Assembly (NCBI RefSeq): GCF_910592395.1
Contig: NC_088312.1
Span: 8,308,001 to 8,372,000, forward strand
Direction: 5' to 3'
DNA: 64,000 nt
From: Lineus longissimus
Taxonomy: Eukaryota > Nemertea > Pilidiophora > Heteronemertea > Lineidae
Shown here: positions 38,270 to 49,105 of the stretch, in pieces
How positions within the stretch are numbered: position 1 is the stretch's first letter
Layout of the letters: every line of letters begins with the position of its first letter
The notes under the pieces: generated by a model
Database searches by the model: none
Seen by the model: only the letters and a program-made list of their open reading frames with translations
What the model was told of the DNA's origin: nothing
Position numbers and translations under genes: made by a program

Positions 38270-41200
38270 ATGACGGAGGAAAAGCCGTTGATTTTTCGTT
38301 TCAATGAGAATGGGCAAGGACCAGATATCGTTCATCAAGTCTTATTGGAGCGTGGTTGGATCGAATTTGATGAGGACCTCCATGAAGAACATGAATGGAA
38401 CTTCTGGTGGAAGGCGTCTCGGTTTCGTGTGGCTGAATATGATCAGTTGTTGCCATGGCAGCGGGTCAATCATTATCCTAAGACAACTGCTTTGACCAAG
38501 AAGGACAGCTTGGCACGAAATCTGAAACGCATGAAAGGTATCTACGGTGCAAATCTGTACAACTTCAGCCCAGTTTGTTATAACTTGCCGAATGATTACA
38601 AAAAGTTTGTCGCAGATTATACGAAAAAGAAGCAGAGAGATCCGGAGAAACTGCAGCTGTGGATATGCAAACCTGCCGACATGTCGAGAGGGCGTGGTAT
38701 ATTCATCTTCAAAGATGTATCCGATCTTCAGTACGACTGCTGTGCAGTTCTGCAGAAGTACCTCACTAATCCCCTCCTCATAGCTGGTTACAAATTCGAT
38801 CTGAGAATCTACGTTTGTGTGACGAGCTTTCACCCATTGGGAATTTACATCTATCAAGAAGGCGTTGTCAGGTTTAGCACGGAAAAGTTTGATCTGACTA
38901 ATCTAAGCAATGTCTATTCGCACTTGACGAATACGTCCATTAATAAATTTGGACCGTCCTACACCACTGATAAGGAGCGGGTTGGACCAGGGTGCAAATG
39001 GTCCCTTACACAACTCCGACATTACTTCCGCCAAAATGAAATAGATGACCGCATCTTGTGGTGCAAGATAACAAGCCTTGTGATTTTGACGATTCTTGCG
39101 CAGGCAAACCAGGTACCAAAGGCTTCCAACTGTTATGAACTGTTTGGCTTCGATATCATCATAGATGTGAACTTGAAGCCCTGGCTACTGGAGGTCAACT
39201 TCAGCCCTGCCCTTGGCATCGACTGTGCTACTGATGTCATCACCAAGAAACCCATGTTGCATGATCTCTTAGACTTGATGAACTTCTCTCCGACTGATGG
39301 TGAACGAGGTGGCCAGGATTTCAAGTTTTCCCCCTCTTCGGATGGCTACCATAATAGTCGTAGGCCCAGTGTTGCCAAAGTTAAAAAGGTTCCAGTGAAA
39401 GTCAGAAAGCCAAAAGTAGTGGAAAAAATACATGCAGAGACGGTAAGCTCAAAAGACACTTTGTGTGACAATGAATCTGATGAAGATGAACTGGTGGAAC
39501 CTGTCGTACCAGGGTGCGGGTTACCCTCGGTGCAAATGCTCAAGTCTCGCCAGTCAATGAGCAGCAGTTCTGGTTGCTCTAGCGCCGGAAGTTTTGGTGT
39601 GAATAGTGATGCTCCATCACAAACGAATCAAGCAAAGACTCCTTCATGTAAATCTTCTAAAAGTGGGAAACCGAGTAGTACTCTGGTGAATGCTCGATAT
39701 TTGAAGGAGAATTCTGCTGCTTCGTGTAAGGAGATGAATGACTCCAAGCTTACCAAGGAAATCTCTGTTGTATCGGATAGTGCTGTATCGGGTCTTTCAA
39801 GTGAAAACTCTGACATTGGTGCTGATAGTGAGAAACTTGCTCAAGTGAAACTAGCGCAAAACGAGCAGAACATCCTGAGTAAAAGTGTCGGAACTATGCA
39901 GTCATGTTACGACAAACATACATCTATTTACTCCCCATCGCAGATGTCAAAATCATTAGTGACTCCATACACTCCTGGAAGGTCATTTTCAAAAAAGAAT
40001 AGCTCGTCGCAATCTCCTCAAAGTGGTGCTTTGAATATTCGGAGAGCTCGTAAACTTTCTGAACCTATTCATCAGGTACGCAGGCCACCACCTTTGGTTC
40101 GGCACAACACTCAACCAGCGGGTTTTTCACCAAATAGAAATGGCTTGAAACCAAAACATATTCTACTCCCTCATCGCCAGAGAGCCAGTAACTATTTATC
40201 ACCAGTTGCAAGCCTTTCAATGACCAACAAGTCTTTCATGAAAAATCCACTTGCTATGAATCAGTTGACACCCAAAGCCATGTATCCAACGATGCAGCAA
40301 CGTGCTGGTGATTACTTCCTGGTATTCCCGTTCAACGAGCAGATGCGGCGTATGGGAACGAATCTTGACATTCGGGTCGTGGTCCGCGAGGTGCAGCGCA
40401 TGGTGAAGGCTAAAGTGAATGAAGTGAAGGGAACTGGTGACGTTGAAAAGGTCTGCGACACACCACAGCTATGGTCCCCTGTACGAGCGTCAGAAGAAGA
40501 AGTAACCAGTGAAGCTTCTGGCATGTTTGGTGAGTATCGTGTTGAGACTAATCTTGAGATAGAGTCTTCTAAAGTCTGCTTGTGTTTTTACCGCAGGCAT
40601 ATGGCATTGTCAAAAACAGCCAAAGCATCGGTCATCCACAAAATGCTGGAGTATGTTTTGTTCACTTTTCAAGTGCAAACAACTTTCACTTTCAGCTCAA
40701 GCCCTGCCTTTGCTGCTGTTGTGTTGTACTGGGCTCTAGGAAAATTCGTCCCCGGAAAATTCGTCCCCGGAAAACTCGTCCCCGGAAAATTCGTCCCCTA
40801 GGAAAATTCGTCCCCAGAAAATTCGTCCCCGAGGAAAATTCGTCCCCGGATAATTCGTCCCCGAGGATAATTCGTCCCTGGAGAATTCGTCCCAGAGGAT
40901 AATTCGTCCCTGGAAAATTCGTCCCCGAGGAAAATTTCGTTCCCGGAAAATATGTCCCCTAGGATAATTCGTCCCTGGGAAATTCGTCCTCGAAGATAAT
41001 TCGTCCCTGGAAAATTGAACAAAAGTTGAAAGTTTCTGACATTACTTTCTAGGAATAACTACTACTTACTACTTTCGACTTTTCTCATTCATTATATCTC
41101 TCTTTACCACTTAATACTACCCTACTAGCTAGTTACCTACTCCACTCCTTTCATAGTAGGTAGGGGTAGGCAGGTGAAATAATTTTTTTTTTTCAAATAA

Positions 41201-43523
41201 GTATTTTTACTGGTCAGAATGAAAGAAAAGCTCTAAACTCTTCAATAAAATATTTCGCCTGCCTAACTCTACCTCCTATATAAATAGTGGGGTTGGTAAC
41301 TAGCTAGTATGGTAGTAAAGCGAGATGTTACACTGAATGAGAAAAATCGAAAGTAGTAGTTATTACTACAGTCCATTCGACAAGACTTAAGAGTCTTAGA
41401 AAGTAAAGTCAGAAACTTTCAACTTTGTAAAATATTCTGGGGACGAATTATCCTTGGGGACGAACTTTCCAGGGACGAATTATCCTCGGGGACAAATTTT
41501 CCGGGGACGAATTATCCTCGGGGACGAATTATCCTCGGGGACGAATTTTCCGGGGACGAATTTTCCTTGGGGACGAATTATCCGGGGACGAATTTGCGGG
41601 GACGAATTTTCCGGGGACGAATTATCTGGGGACGAATTTTCCTGTAACCGTTGTACTGGTATTGATTTTAGCATTGGGAATAGTTTGTTTACCTCTGGGA
41701 TTACTTGTCTTGTCAGCTCTCAACATGACCAGCATACACCCAAGAATTTATCAATATTTCTCATATGATAGTTTTTGATATGATATATTGCTTACTGCTT
41801 TATTCAAATTATTGTTCCATGGCTTACATGAATTTAGCCTGTTGGTAGGACAAAATGCAAAGTGAATGCAGACCCATTGTATTACTTTTAGTTTTCGGAG
41901 GCACATCATCCGACTCCGAGATAAAGGAGGTAGCAAACACACTTTTGGCCAGTCAAGAGCCAAAGTCAGTCTGAAAGTAGGAGAACCCGCATTAAAGCAA
42001 AGGTCATGAGTGGGTCAGTGAATGTAATTGTGTTATTCCAGAGTTTACATTTCAAAATTTGTTCCAATTATACCAACAATGTTGAATGGCTTGGCTTATG
42101 CCCGCTAAGCAATATTGACGTGTTGGTAACTGTTAAACTTACACTGACTATTATATAGTTTGTAGACACTGTGAATGCATTAACCAAAGAAGCAGAGTTT
42201 GGAGCAATACATAAGGACCGGTATATACAAATTGGAACCAACTTCAGCCAACCCATATCCTAAAATCTTTTTAAACGATGCTGGAAGAAAGATGTAAAAA
42301 TTACAGTCATGACTAAAAACTGAGTCTAATTCGAAGTGCAATAAACGGTTCAAACACAGTACATCACTTGTCTGTGGCAGTAGCTTTATAGTCCAAGATC
42401 AAATGTTTAATGAATTGTATAAAATGATAGCTTTCTAGGTTAGCAGCGCTAGAAGAGTGATAAATTTTAGGCCTTTTAGCTAGGCCTCTCGTTGTAGTCC
42501 TAGTGTTTGATATTGAGAATGTCACATTTTATAATCGGCAACTTGAATAAAGAGGCTTATGACATTTTGTGCCATTTTTGTTGGGCAGATTTTACTGTTC
42601 TGTTGGTCACCTTAATGCACAATAGCATGACTTTCTGATTAAAGATTAGTTTGATTAACGAGAGAATTTGTGCAGTCAAATTGGCCTTGTTGTACTTATG
42701 ACAGTTATTACAATGGATTAGAGTGATTGCAAACTTATACTGCTGTAGATCGATGTCTGAATCATGATATATAAAATATGACCTGAATTATTTTCCAAGG
42801 GAGACTAAAATGACTAAGTGAGTGTGAAGAACAGATGAAGACAATGATTTCTGCTAACTGTCTCAGGTAGTCAAGTTGTCCATCAGATTCAATTGCAAGG
42901 ACTTTTGATAAACAGAAACATTAAATCAGTTTTTGTGCAGTGGCATAGAAAAAACGAGTTAAACCATCCATGTTGTAAATGGTACAGGCAATTGTATGAA
43001 GTCAGCGGTTACAGTCTGAGTCAGTCAGTCTGTATCTTTTGAGTCCCCATGAAATGGAATAAGTCTGGCCTGAAATCCCGGTCAGTTGGCTTTCCTCCAT
43101 CACCAGTTAAAGTGATTTATGGTCTTCGCTTGCGTGTGCTGCACGTTGCTTTCAGGGGAAAAGACATGACAAAATAGGCAGATTGGTGTCTAATTGACTC
43201 ACAAATTTTAACTGTCACGTTAACATCATATTCGCTCTTTATAAAAAGCTAGCCATCCGTAAAGAATGGCACTATTAGTTATTGCTGTATTTTTTATGGC
43301 ATTATTTAAGTGTTGAGCCGTACGATCTGAATAGAGTTTTTCAATCTCATGCTGTGACAATGTGCAAAATATGAGACATATCGGTGTTGGTTTTTCTCAA
43401 GTGAAAATCTTGGTGCATGAAATGCAGGCATAAAAAACAGACTCAGTAACGTTTTCTAAAATTGATTGAATAAAAAAAACATTGTTTATCGTTTCAGGTT
43501 CTTTGAATATGAAGTCCCAGTGA
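38270..43523 (+). CDS. TTLL2: Probable tubulin polyglutamylase TTLL2
   Basis: Exon 38270-40529 encodes 753 codons without interruption. An in-frame TGA at 38258-38260 and an A at -3 support this start. The TTL/ATP-grasp core (about residues 40-340) shows WICKPADMSRGRGIFIF (131-147), YKFDLRIYVCV (174-184), SHLTNTSIN (217-225), ELFGFDIIID (290-299) and LKPWLLEVNFSPAL (302-315), including the Mg/ATP-binding residues. The pattern best matches TTLL2, whose human coding sequence is also essentially one exon. Role in the family: ATP-dependent addition of glutamate side chains to tubulin in cilia and sperm. A Ser-rich disordered tail follows, then the conserved block DYFLVFPFNEQMRRMG near residue 685. 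The open frame continues past 40529 into a transposon and ends at 40801 as an artefact. I infer instead the donor GTGAGT at 40530 joined to 43498-43523 (FGSLNMKSQ, then stop), giving 761 aa. That last junction is less certain (about 0.5). Confidence 0.88.
40733..41649. mobile_element. Foldback transposon with tandem-repeat arms
   Basis: An approximately 0.9-kb large palindrome. The left arm (40733-41016) is about 17 degenerate copies of GGAAAATTCGTCCCCG-like units. The right arm (about 41438-41649) is about 13 copies in the reverse orientation (GGGGACGAATTTTCC). The inner sequence is also inverted: AGTTGAAAGTTTCTGAC near 41024 pairs with GTCAGAAACTTTCAACT near 41410, and an AGTAGTAG/CTACTACT-type pair flanks the middle. 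The 10-bp direct repeat GTTGTACTGG at 40723-40732 and 41650-41659 looks like a target-site duplication. No transposase is encoded. A 9-10-bp duplication with long repeat-built arms fits a Mutator-like or FB-type foldback element; the superfamily is inference. It lies in the proposed 3' intron of TTLL2. Confidence 0.88.
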
Positions 43524-46480
43524 TAACCAACACACGACCATTTCGATAACGTACTTGGCGGCGGACTCAACTAGAGCGGTCATCGCCTGCTCCTCAGCCT
43601 CACTCTGATTTGACTGGAGGGCAATCGCCTGCTCAACTGCTTCGTAGGATTCTGCCGGAATTGTTGGCCATGCACTTTGTTCACTGTGCACATGGGAGAA
43701 GAGGCTATGTACATAACCATTTAACATGGAGCGTCACTGCTCATTCACAAGTGTTGTGCTATCATGGCACTTTGCTCTGCGAGTGTGGGAATAGATGATA
43801 AGCAGCTAGTAGGGCTCAATAGTTATGCGTGAATCATCACATCTGTATGCAGGAGATCCTCACATTGTCAATAATACTGTGGGTTAGAATTCTGCAACTG
43901 GTAGCCTATGTTGTATTCAGATATGAAGAATCGATATGCTGTGACTAGGTTAGCTGAATGAACTACAAACAATTCTGTGCAGTTTTGAGGTGTTGATGTT
44001 AGAACTAGTTAATTGGCTGTTTGCTCCTGCTCACTGTTTACTTAGAGGGTCTTCTTTGTCATAGCTAAACCAGACTTGACTATGTCATTTTATTGAAGTC
44101 TACACCAGTGAACATGTGAGAACATAACTCCAAAACAAACATACTTGTTTTCTTTGAATATACGTCTCATGATGTGTCAGCACTTTTTAAGCTCTTTTAT
44201 TACAATGCAAGTTTAACTGTTTATGTCTACAGTTTTTGAAAGATCTTTTTTCTGGTCATAATTGTTAACCCATCAAGGCTTACATTCATGTGACATTGTA
44301 TTTTAAACTTACCTCTCCTAGGTATCTTTCTATGTTTGTTTTTTACAATGAATGATGAATTGTATTGTATGTCTGACTGTGATATTTTGATATGGATTGT
44401 GACTGTCCAAAAATGAACTTTCATGTTTATCATGACACATGTTTCACCTATCTCAAAGCCGGTGGCAGAGTCTGATTATCAATGAAGCTTCAGTTAATTC
44501 TTGTGAGCTCAAAAAAACCGATGACACCAGTTCTTTATATGGCCTGCAGATAACTGTCTGCATTATATGACACATTTAAGGAGAGAAGAAACTAAATTTT
44601 CCCACCAAATTCATTTTATCAGAAAAATAACCAAAAGAAACAGTGTTATTTTTGAAATTTTTATCAAGTGCTATAAAGTTTACGTAGGCTGGGCTGATGT
44701 CTCACCACATAATTGGATGCAAACAAGAATGTTCACATGTATTTCTTTACATTTGCTAATCTCACTGTGAAAGCACAAAAGGCTGCGCAAACTTGAGCTC
44801 CACTAATTCAAATTTGTCTACTTGGTTCTTATTTTCTCGTACTTTGAATGTAAACAATTTGCGCTGTTAAGGATTTTGTGCTGTGTTTACTTAGTGGATA
44901 TGTTGATCCTGTTGTCTGTTGTTCGAATCGTTATCAAAGGGGATGTTGCCCTCGTACGGAATTGAAGAGTTCAAATGCAAAGCCACTTAATGTCTCTTCA
45001 AGTACTAAAATATTGTCCAGTCCCTCTGTCCATCTTCGAGAATACTGTTGTTAAGTGCCTCTATCACCATCATAGCAAGTACAAATATATTGCTAATTAG
45101 AAAATGTCATTGCTTTAAAGTACTGTTGTGATTTAGGCCATGTAGTCTTTAGAGTAGGATAGTGGCCTGTATCAAGAAGATGTACTCCTCACATTCTGTT
45201 TTACCCATAGTAGTTGCTTTGTTTGTTGACTGTTTTCATAATGATATCTTCCCTTAAAATCAAATGATTTCATCAACTTATGCATGTACAATGTATATTT
45301 CGAGTATACTAAAGCTATGAAAGTTTGTATGAGAGTGAACACTAGAACCATTTTTGATTTGTATATTGTCAACGAAGAACACCTTTCCAAGTACCGTATC
45401 TGTTTGAATATCTACTAAGCTTGCTATGCAGTGAAAGACATGTCAATATTTTCAAAGTCACTTTTTTGTCAACTGGTCCCTTGCTCAAAACTCAGTGAAA
45501 GTCACCTGCTTAAAAAGTCAGAAATAATGAACAAATGTAGTTGCGAATTGATTGAGTGGTTTTGATACTGTCAAACTCATCAGAATGTCATTGTCAAGTT
45601 TTTTATTCAAAGATCGTTATTATAAAACGTTTTTTCATAAGAAGTTATGAAATAATATTTGTAAAGATTTTAGGTCACTCTTTGTATTGTTATGGTGGAT
45701 GGTTCACTTGCATTACAATTGCAATTCATTTAACCAGACAGGCCCTGACCTTATTTTCAAAGGCCTGGTGCGTTTGATATTGGTCATTGAATTCTCAAAG
45801 GTTTGGTTTGAAAATGCTACATTGGGTTTTGAGTGACATGAGATAATCCCAAGCTAGCACTACTGATCTTTGCACAGTTGCTGTATCATATATATGTACA
45901 GAAGGTGTTTCTGGGATCTATCAGAACATAAACACAAATGTTAACAAACAATTTGTGCCCATTTTCTAATGTATATCTTTACCACTCTCTACACTGGAAC
46001 TCAGTAACTATGATACTTGCTGGCCCAGAAATATCTCGGGAATCTTTTTCTCTTTAAGATGTTCAGAAATCTGGTGAATTGTACCTAGATGTAGCTTTCT
46101 CGAAGTTAGTGATGGGCTACTGATTTCAGTCATCGTGTCTCTTTATCGATTGCACTTCTTAGATACATCAGAAACATGAAAATGTTATCTATGACTTTCT
46201 TGTGTACAATTTCTAGTTGTTAATTAGATTCATAGTGTTACCATCTTGGGTGGTACTACAAAAATGTTTTCATTTCGTCCTTGATTGAAGATCTGTCATC
46301 CAAAAAGTGCATAATTGCTAACCATGATGATTACTCGTTGTTTTTCTTGGGCATGTGTGATATTGTTAATAGAAAGCTGACAACGTTGGCTTTCTGTTTG
46401 TAATTTATTATTGAAATAAATCTCTACTTTATTCTTGAGTAATGATTTCATTCTGATATCATTTCCCTGTCACATCCAGC
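43524..46480. other. TTLL2 3' flank / possible long 3' UTR
   Basis: AT-rich unique DNA after the inferred TTLL2 stop. The first strong AATAAA is at about 46416, so a 3' UTR of about 2.9 kb is possible but unproven. A 77-codon minus-strand frame at 43494-43727 (EAVEQAIALQSNQSEAEEQA-like) has a somewhat coding look but no start context, splice sites or family match. I do not call it. Confidence 0.45.
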
Positions 46481-46489
46481 TGCAGATGA

Positions 46490-46802
46490 GACACTGATAG
46501 GTCACCTCCAGTACCAGATAAGACACGATTAGCTACGGTACCAAAAATAAGCGATGCCAGCTACAGTCCCAGATAAGACAATGTAACATCGAGTATCAAA
46601 AAAGACACTGTCAGCTTCATTCCAAGATAAGACAATGTCACCTCCAGTACCAGATAAGACACGATTAGCTACGGTACCAAAAATAAGCGATGCCAGCTAC
46701 AGTCCCAGATAAGACAATGTAACATCGAGTATCAAAAAAGACACTGTCAGCTTCGTTCCAAGATAAGACAATGTCACCTCCAGTACCAGATAAGATACGA
46801 TT
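46490..46802 (+). repeat. 136-bp higher-order repeat, block 1
   Basis: The phrase GTCACCTCCAGTACCAGATA recurs at 46501, 46637 and 46773, exactly 136 bp apart. Each 136-bp unit is built from about five degenerate 25-33-bp submonomers of the type CTACAGTCCCAGATAAGACA-ATGTCAC. It stops at the join to the spacer element at about 46803. Confidence 0.9.
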
Positions 46803-47142
46803 ACGCTTTCATTCCGCCTAAGCATGCATTGGTTGCACCCCAGAGTGGCCATTTGTAAAGGTAAAAAGACCTGTTTGGAATCAACTTCCTACTGGATGAG
46901 GCTTCCTTCTGGATGGAGAACTCATTTCGCCAAGCCCGGCATGTCTTTGACATGTTGCTGCGTTCGTCTCTTGGCTAAATGGCTGTACTGACCACATCCG
47001 GCCTATCCTGGAGACATAGTCACAATCACGTGTCTGTTTGTAGTTTGAAGATGGATCATCATGTCTTTCCCACTGAATTAGCCGTTTACTGACCGCATTA
47101 ACGGAATGCAGACATTCACAATGCAGCTACAGTTCAAAATAA
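46803..47142 (+). repeat. Spacer element, copy 1 of 3
   Basis: An approximately 330-bp non-tandem sequence (begins CATTCCGCCTAAGCATGCAT, contains GCATTGGTTGCACCCCAGAG, ends near CATTCACAATGCAGCTACAG). It recurs at 48268 and 48786 with high identity, each time next to 136-bp repeat or satellite DNA. Near its 3' side (about 46985-47030) it contains TACTGACCACATC and GGAGACATAGTCACAATC. These match the reverse complement of half of the 86-bp satellite unit at 49.1-52.3 kb. No protein is recognisable. Confidence 0.85.
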
Positions 47143-47450
47143 GACAATGTCACCTCCAGTACCAGATAAGACACGATTAGCTACGGTACCAAAAATAAGT
47201 GATGCCAGCTACAGTCCCAGATGAGAAAATGTAACATCGCGTATCAAAAAAGACACTGTCAGCTTCATTCCAAGATAAGACAATGTCACCTCCAGTACCA
47301 GATAAGATACGATTAGCTACGGTACCAAAAATAAGCGATGCCAGCTACAATCCCAGATGAGACAATGTATCATCGAGTATCAAATAAGACACTGTCAGCT
47401 TTATTCCAAGATAAGACAATGTCACCTCCAATACCAAATAAACCCTGTGA
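47143..47450 (+). repeat. 136-bp higher-order repeat, block 2
   Basis: GTCACCTCCA occurs at 47149, 47285 and 47421, again exactly 136 bp apart. The units are closely similar to block 1. The block is interrupted at about 47451 by the MITE copy at 47456-47571; after it, degenerate submonomers continue to about 47820. Confidence 0.9.
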
Positions 47451-47455
47451 TATGG

Positions 47456-47571
47456 GATCGTGACATAAATAAAGACTGCAAATGCTTTTACTTCAGTTTT
47501 GCACAGAAAGGCCTATTGTAAATCATGGAGATTAAGACAAAAGCATTTGCTAGTCGTTATTCATATCACCC
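47456..47571. mobile_element. Second, diverged copy of the palindromic MITE
   Basis: It matches the 30947-31070 element along its length: AATAAAGACT-GCAAATGCTT on the left, CACAGAAAGGCCTA in the centre, and AAAAGCATTTGCTAGTCGTT then ATTCATATCACCC on the right. The arms have accumulated substitutions and a small deletion, so the hairpin is imperfect. It is embedded in the 136-bp repeat block, so it inserted after that array formed or travelled with it. Confidence 0.8.
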
Positions 47572-47820
47572 GGAGGACACTGTCGGCACAGTGCCAGTAA
47601 AAACAATGTTACATCCAGCACTGGAAAGACACTATCAGCTGCACACCCAGATTAGCCATGTCGTAGATACAGTCCCAGACAGGACAATATGTCACATCCA
47701 GGACCAAATAAGTCCGGGTCAGCTACAGTTCCAGATGAGACAATGTCACCTCCAGTACCAGATAAGACACTGTCAGCTAAAGTACCTAAAACGATGCCAG
47801 GTACAGTCCAATATAAGACG
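47572..47820 (+). repeat. Degenerate 136-bp-family submonomers
   Basis: Short units of the CCAGATAAGACA / CAGCTACAGT type continue here without the strict 136-bp period; one GTCACCTCCAGTACCAGATA match starts at 47745. The open frames through it are products of the repetition and are not genes. Confidence 0.75.
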
Positions 47821-48045
47821 AGCTCTTCGTCCAGAGTGCGACATAAAGTCACAACACGATTCCTCCGGCCTTTTCGGTCTCTTGCTGCCCGTTGTGCCTC
47901 GTCCCTTTTCAGCCTCATGAGTTAGTCAGCTCCTCTGGCATAGTCCTCCTCCATGTGACTTTTGGTTGAACTCGTTTTCTCTTTCCCAGGGCAGTCTTTG
48001 GAAGGGTGCTTGGATTCATCCGGAGGACATGTCCAAGCCATCTTT
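47821..48045 (-). mobile_element. 3' end of a non-LTR retrotransposon ORF2
   Basis: On the minus strand the sequence starting at 48040 reads WLGHVLRMNPSTLPKTALGK, then RKRVQPKVTWRRTMPEELTNS. After a frameshift come MRLKRDEAQRAARDRK and VVTLCRTLDEE. This is the classic C-terminal end of many LINE ORF2 proteins (WLGHVLRM ... KRKRGRPK-TWRRT ... EAQxxAxDRxxWRxLVxxLC). The frame is broken at least once, and everything upstream (RT, endonuclease) is absent, as expected of a 5'-truncated copy. It directly abuts the repeat array, whose submonomers may therefore be related to LINE tail DNA. Confidence 0.8.
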
Positions 48046-48267
48046 ATCAAAATGATACATGACTAAGATGTATGGATGCGCAAGGAAATAAAGAGAAATT
48101 ATCAAGAGAACGGCCTTACGGATGCTCTGGCATCCCTAATGCAGTTTAGGTTCTGCTTAAAGATACATCAGACACCTCATTCAGCATTATCAAGCCAAAC
48201 TTAGGTGCTAAAAAATCGTCCAGTGATGCCATTCAAACTTGGTAATACCTCATGGCCATGCCCATAT

Positions 48268-48594
48268 TCCCTTTCATTCCGCCAAAGCCTGCATTGGTTG
48301 CACCCCGGAGTGGCCATTCGTAAAGGTAAAAAGATCTGTTTGGAATCAACTTCCTACTGGATGAGGCTTCCTTCTGGATGGAGAACTCATTTCGCCAAGC
48401 CCGGCATGTCTTTGACATGTTGCTGCGTTCGTCTCTTGGCGGCTAAATGGCTGTACTGACCACATCCGGCCCTATCCTGGAGACATAGTCACAATCACGT
48501 GTCTGTTTGGAGTTTAAGATGGATCACCTTGTCTCTCCCACTGAATTAGCCGTTTACTGACCGCATTAACGGAATGTAGACATTCACAATGCAG
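48268..48594 (+). repeat. Spacer element, copy 2 of 3
   Basis: Nearly identical to copies 1 and 3 from CCTTTCATTCCGCCAAAGCC through CATTAACGGAATG. It again runs directly into 136-bp-type repeats. An 84-codon frame through it is open only in this copy and resembles nothing known. The inverted half-satellite-unit motif is present at about 48455-48505. Confidence 0.85.
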
Positions 48595-48785
48595 CTACAG
48601 TTCAAAATAAGACAATGTCACCTCCAGTACCAGATAAGACACGATTAGCTACGGCACCAAAAACAAGCGATGCCAGCTACAGTCCCAGATAAGACAATGT
48701 CACATCGAGTATCAAATAAGACACTGTCAGCTTCATTCCAAGATAAGACAATGTCACCTCCAGTACCAGATAAGACACGATTACC
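48595..48785 (+). repeat. 136-bp higher-order repeat, block 3
   Basis: GTCACCTCCA at 48617 and 48753 gives the same 136-bp period. The block is short (about 1.4 units) and lies between spacer copies 2 and 3. Array plus spacer has therefore been duplicated as a larger unit of roughly 500-650 bp. Confidence 0.88.
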
Positions 48786-49105
48786 CTTTCAAACTGCCTG
48801 AGCCTGCATTGGTTGCACCCCAGAGTGGCCATTCGTAAAGGTAAAAAGACCTGTTTGGAATCAACTTCCTACTGGATGAGGCTTCCTTCTGGATGGAGAA
48901 CTCATTTCGCCAAGCCCGGCATGTCTTTCACATGTTGCTGCGTTCGTCTCTTGGCGGCTAAATGGCTGTACTGACCACATCCGGCCCTATCATGGAGACA
49001 TAGTCACCATCACGTGTCTGTTTGTAGTTTGAAGATGGATCCCCTTGTCTCTCCCACTGAATTAGCCGTTTACTGACCGCATTAACGGAATGCAGACATT
49101 CACAA
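48786..49105 (+). repeat. Spacer element, copy 3 of 3
   Basis: Third copy of the spacer (begins near CAAACTGCCTGAGCCTGCAT). It carries the inverted half-unit TACTGACCACATC / GGAGACATAGTCACCATC at about 48968-49012. It is followed not by the 136-bp repeat but by the start of the 86-bp satellite in the opposite orientation. Confidence 0.85.

Noticed and set aside
40582-41022. Repetitive open frames (KFVPGKFVPG-like and complementary) around 40.6-41.7 kb
   Set aside because: They are translations of the foldback element's tandem arms, present on both strands, and not a structural repeat protein.
43494-43727. 77-codon minus-strand frame with an Ala/Glu-rich segment
   Set aside because: No family match, no splice or start support, and it overlaps the proposed last TTLL2 exon.
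48205-48459. 84-codon frame through spacer copy 2
   Set aside because: The frame is not kept open in the other two spacer copies, so it is not under coding constraint.
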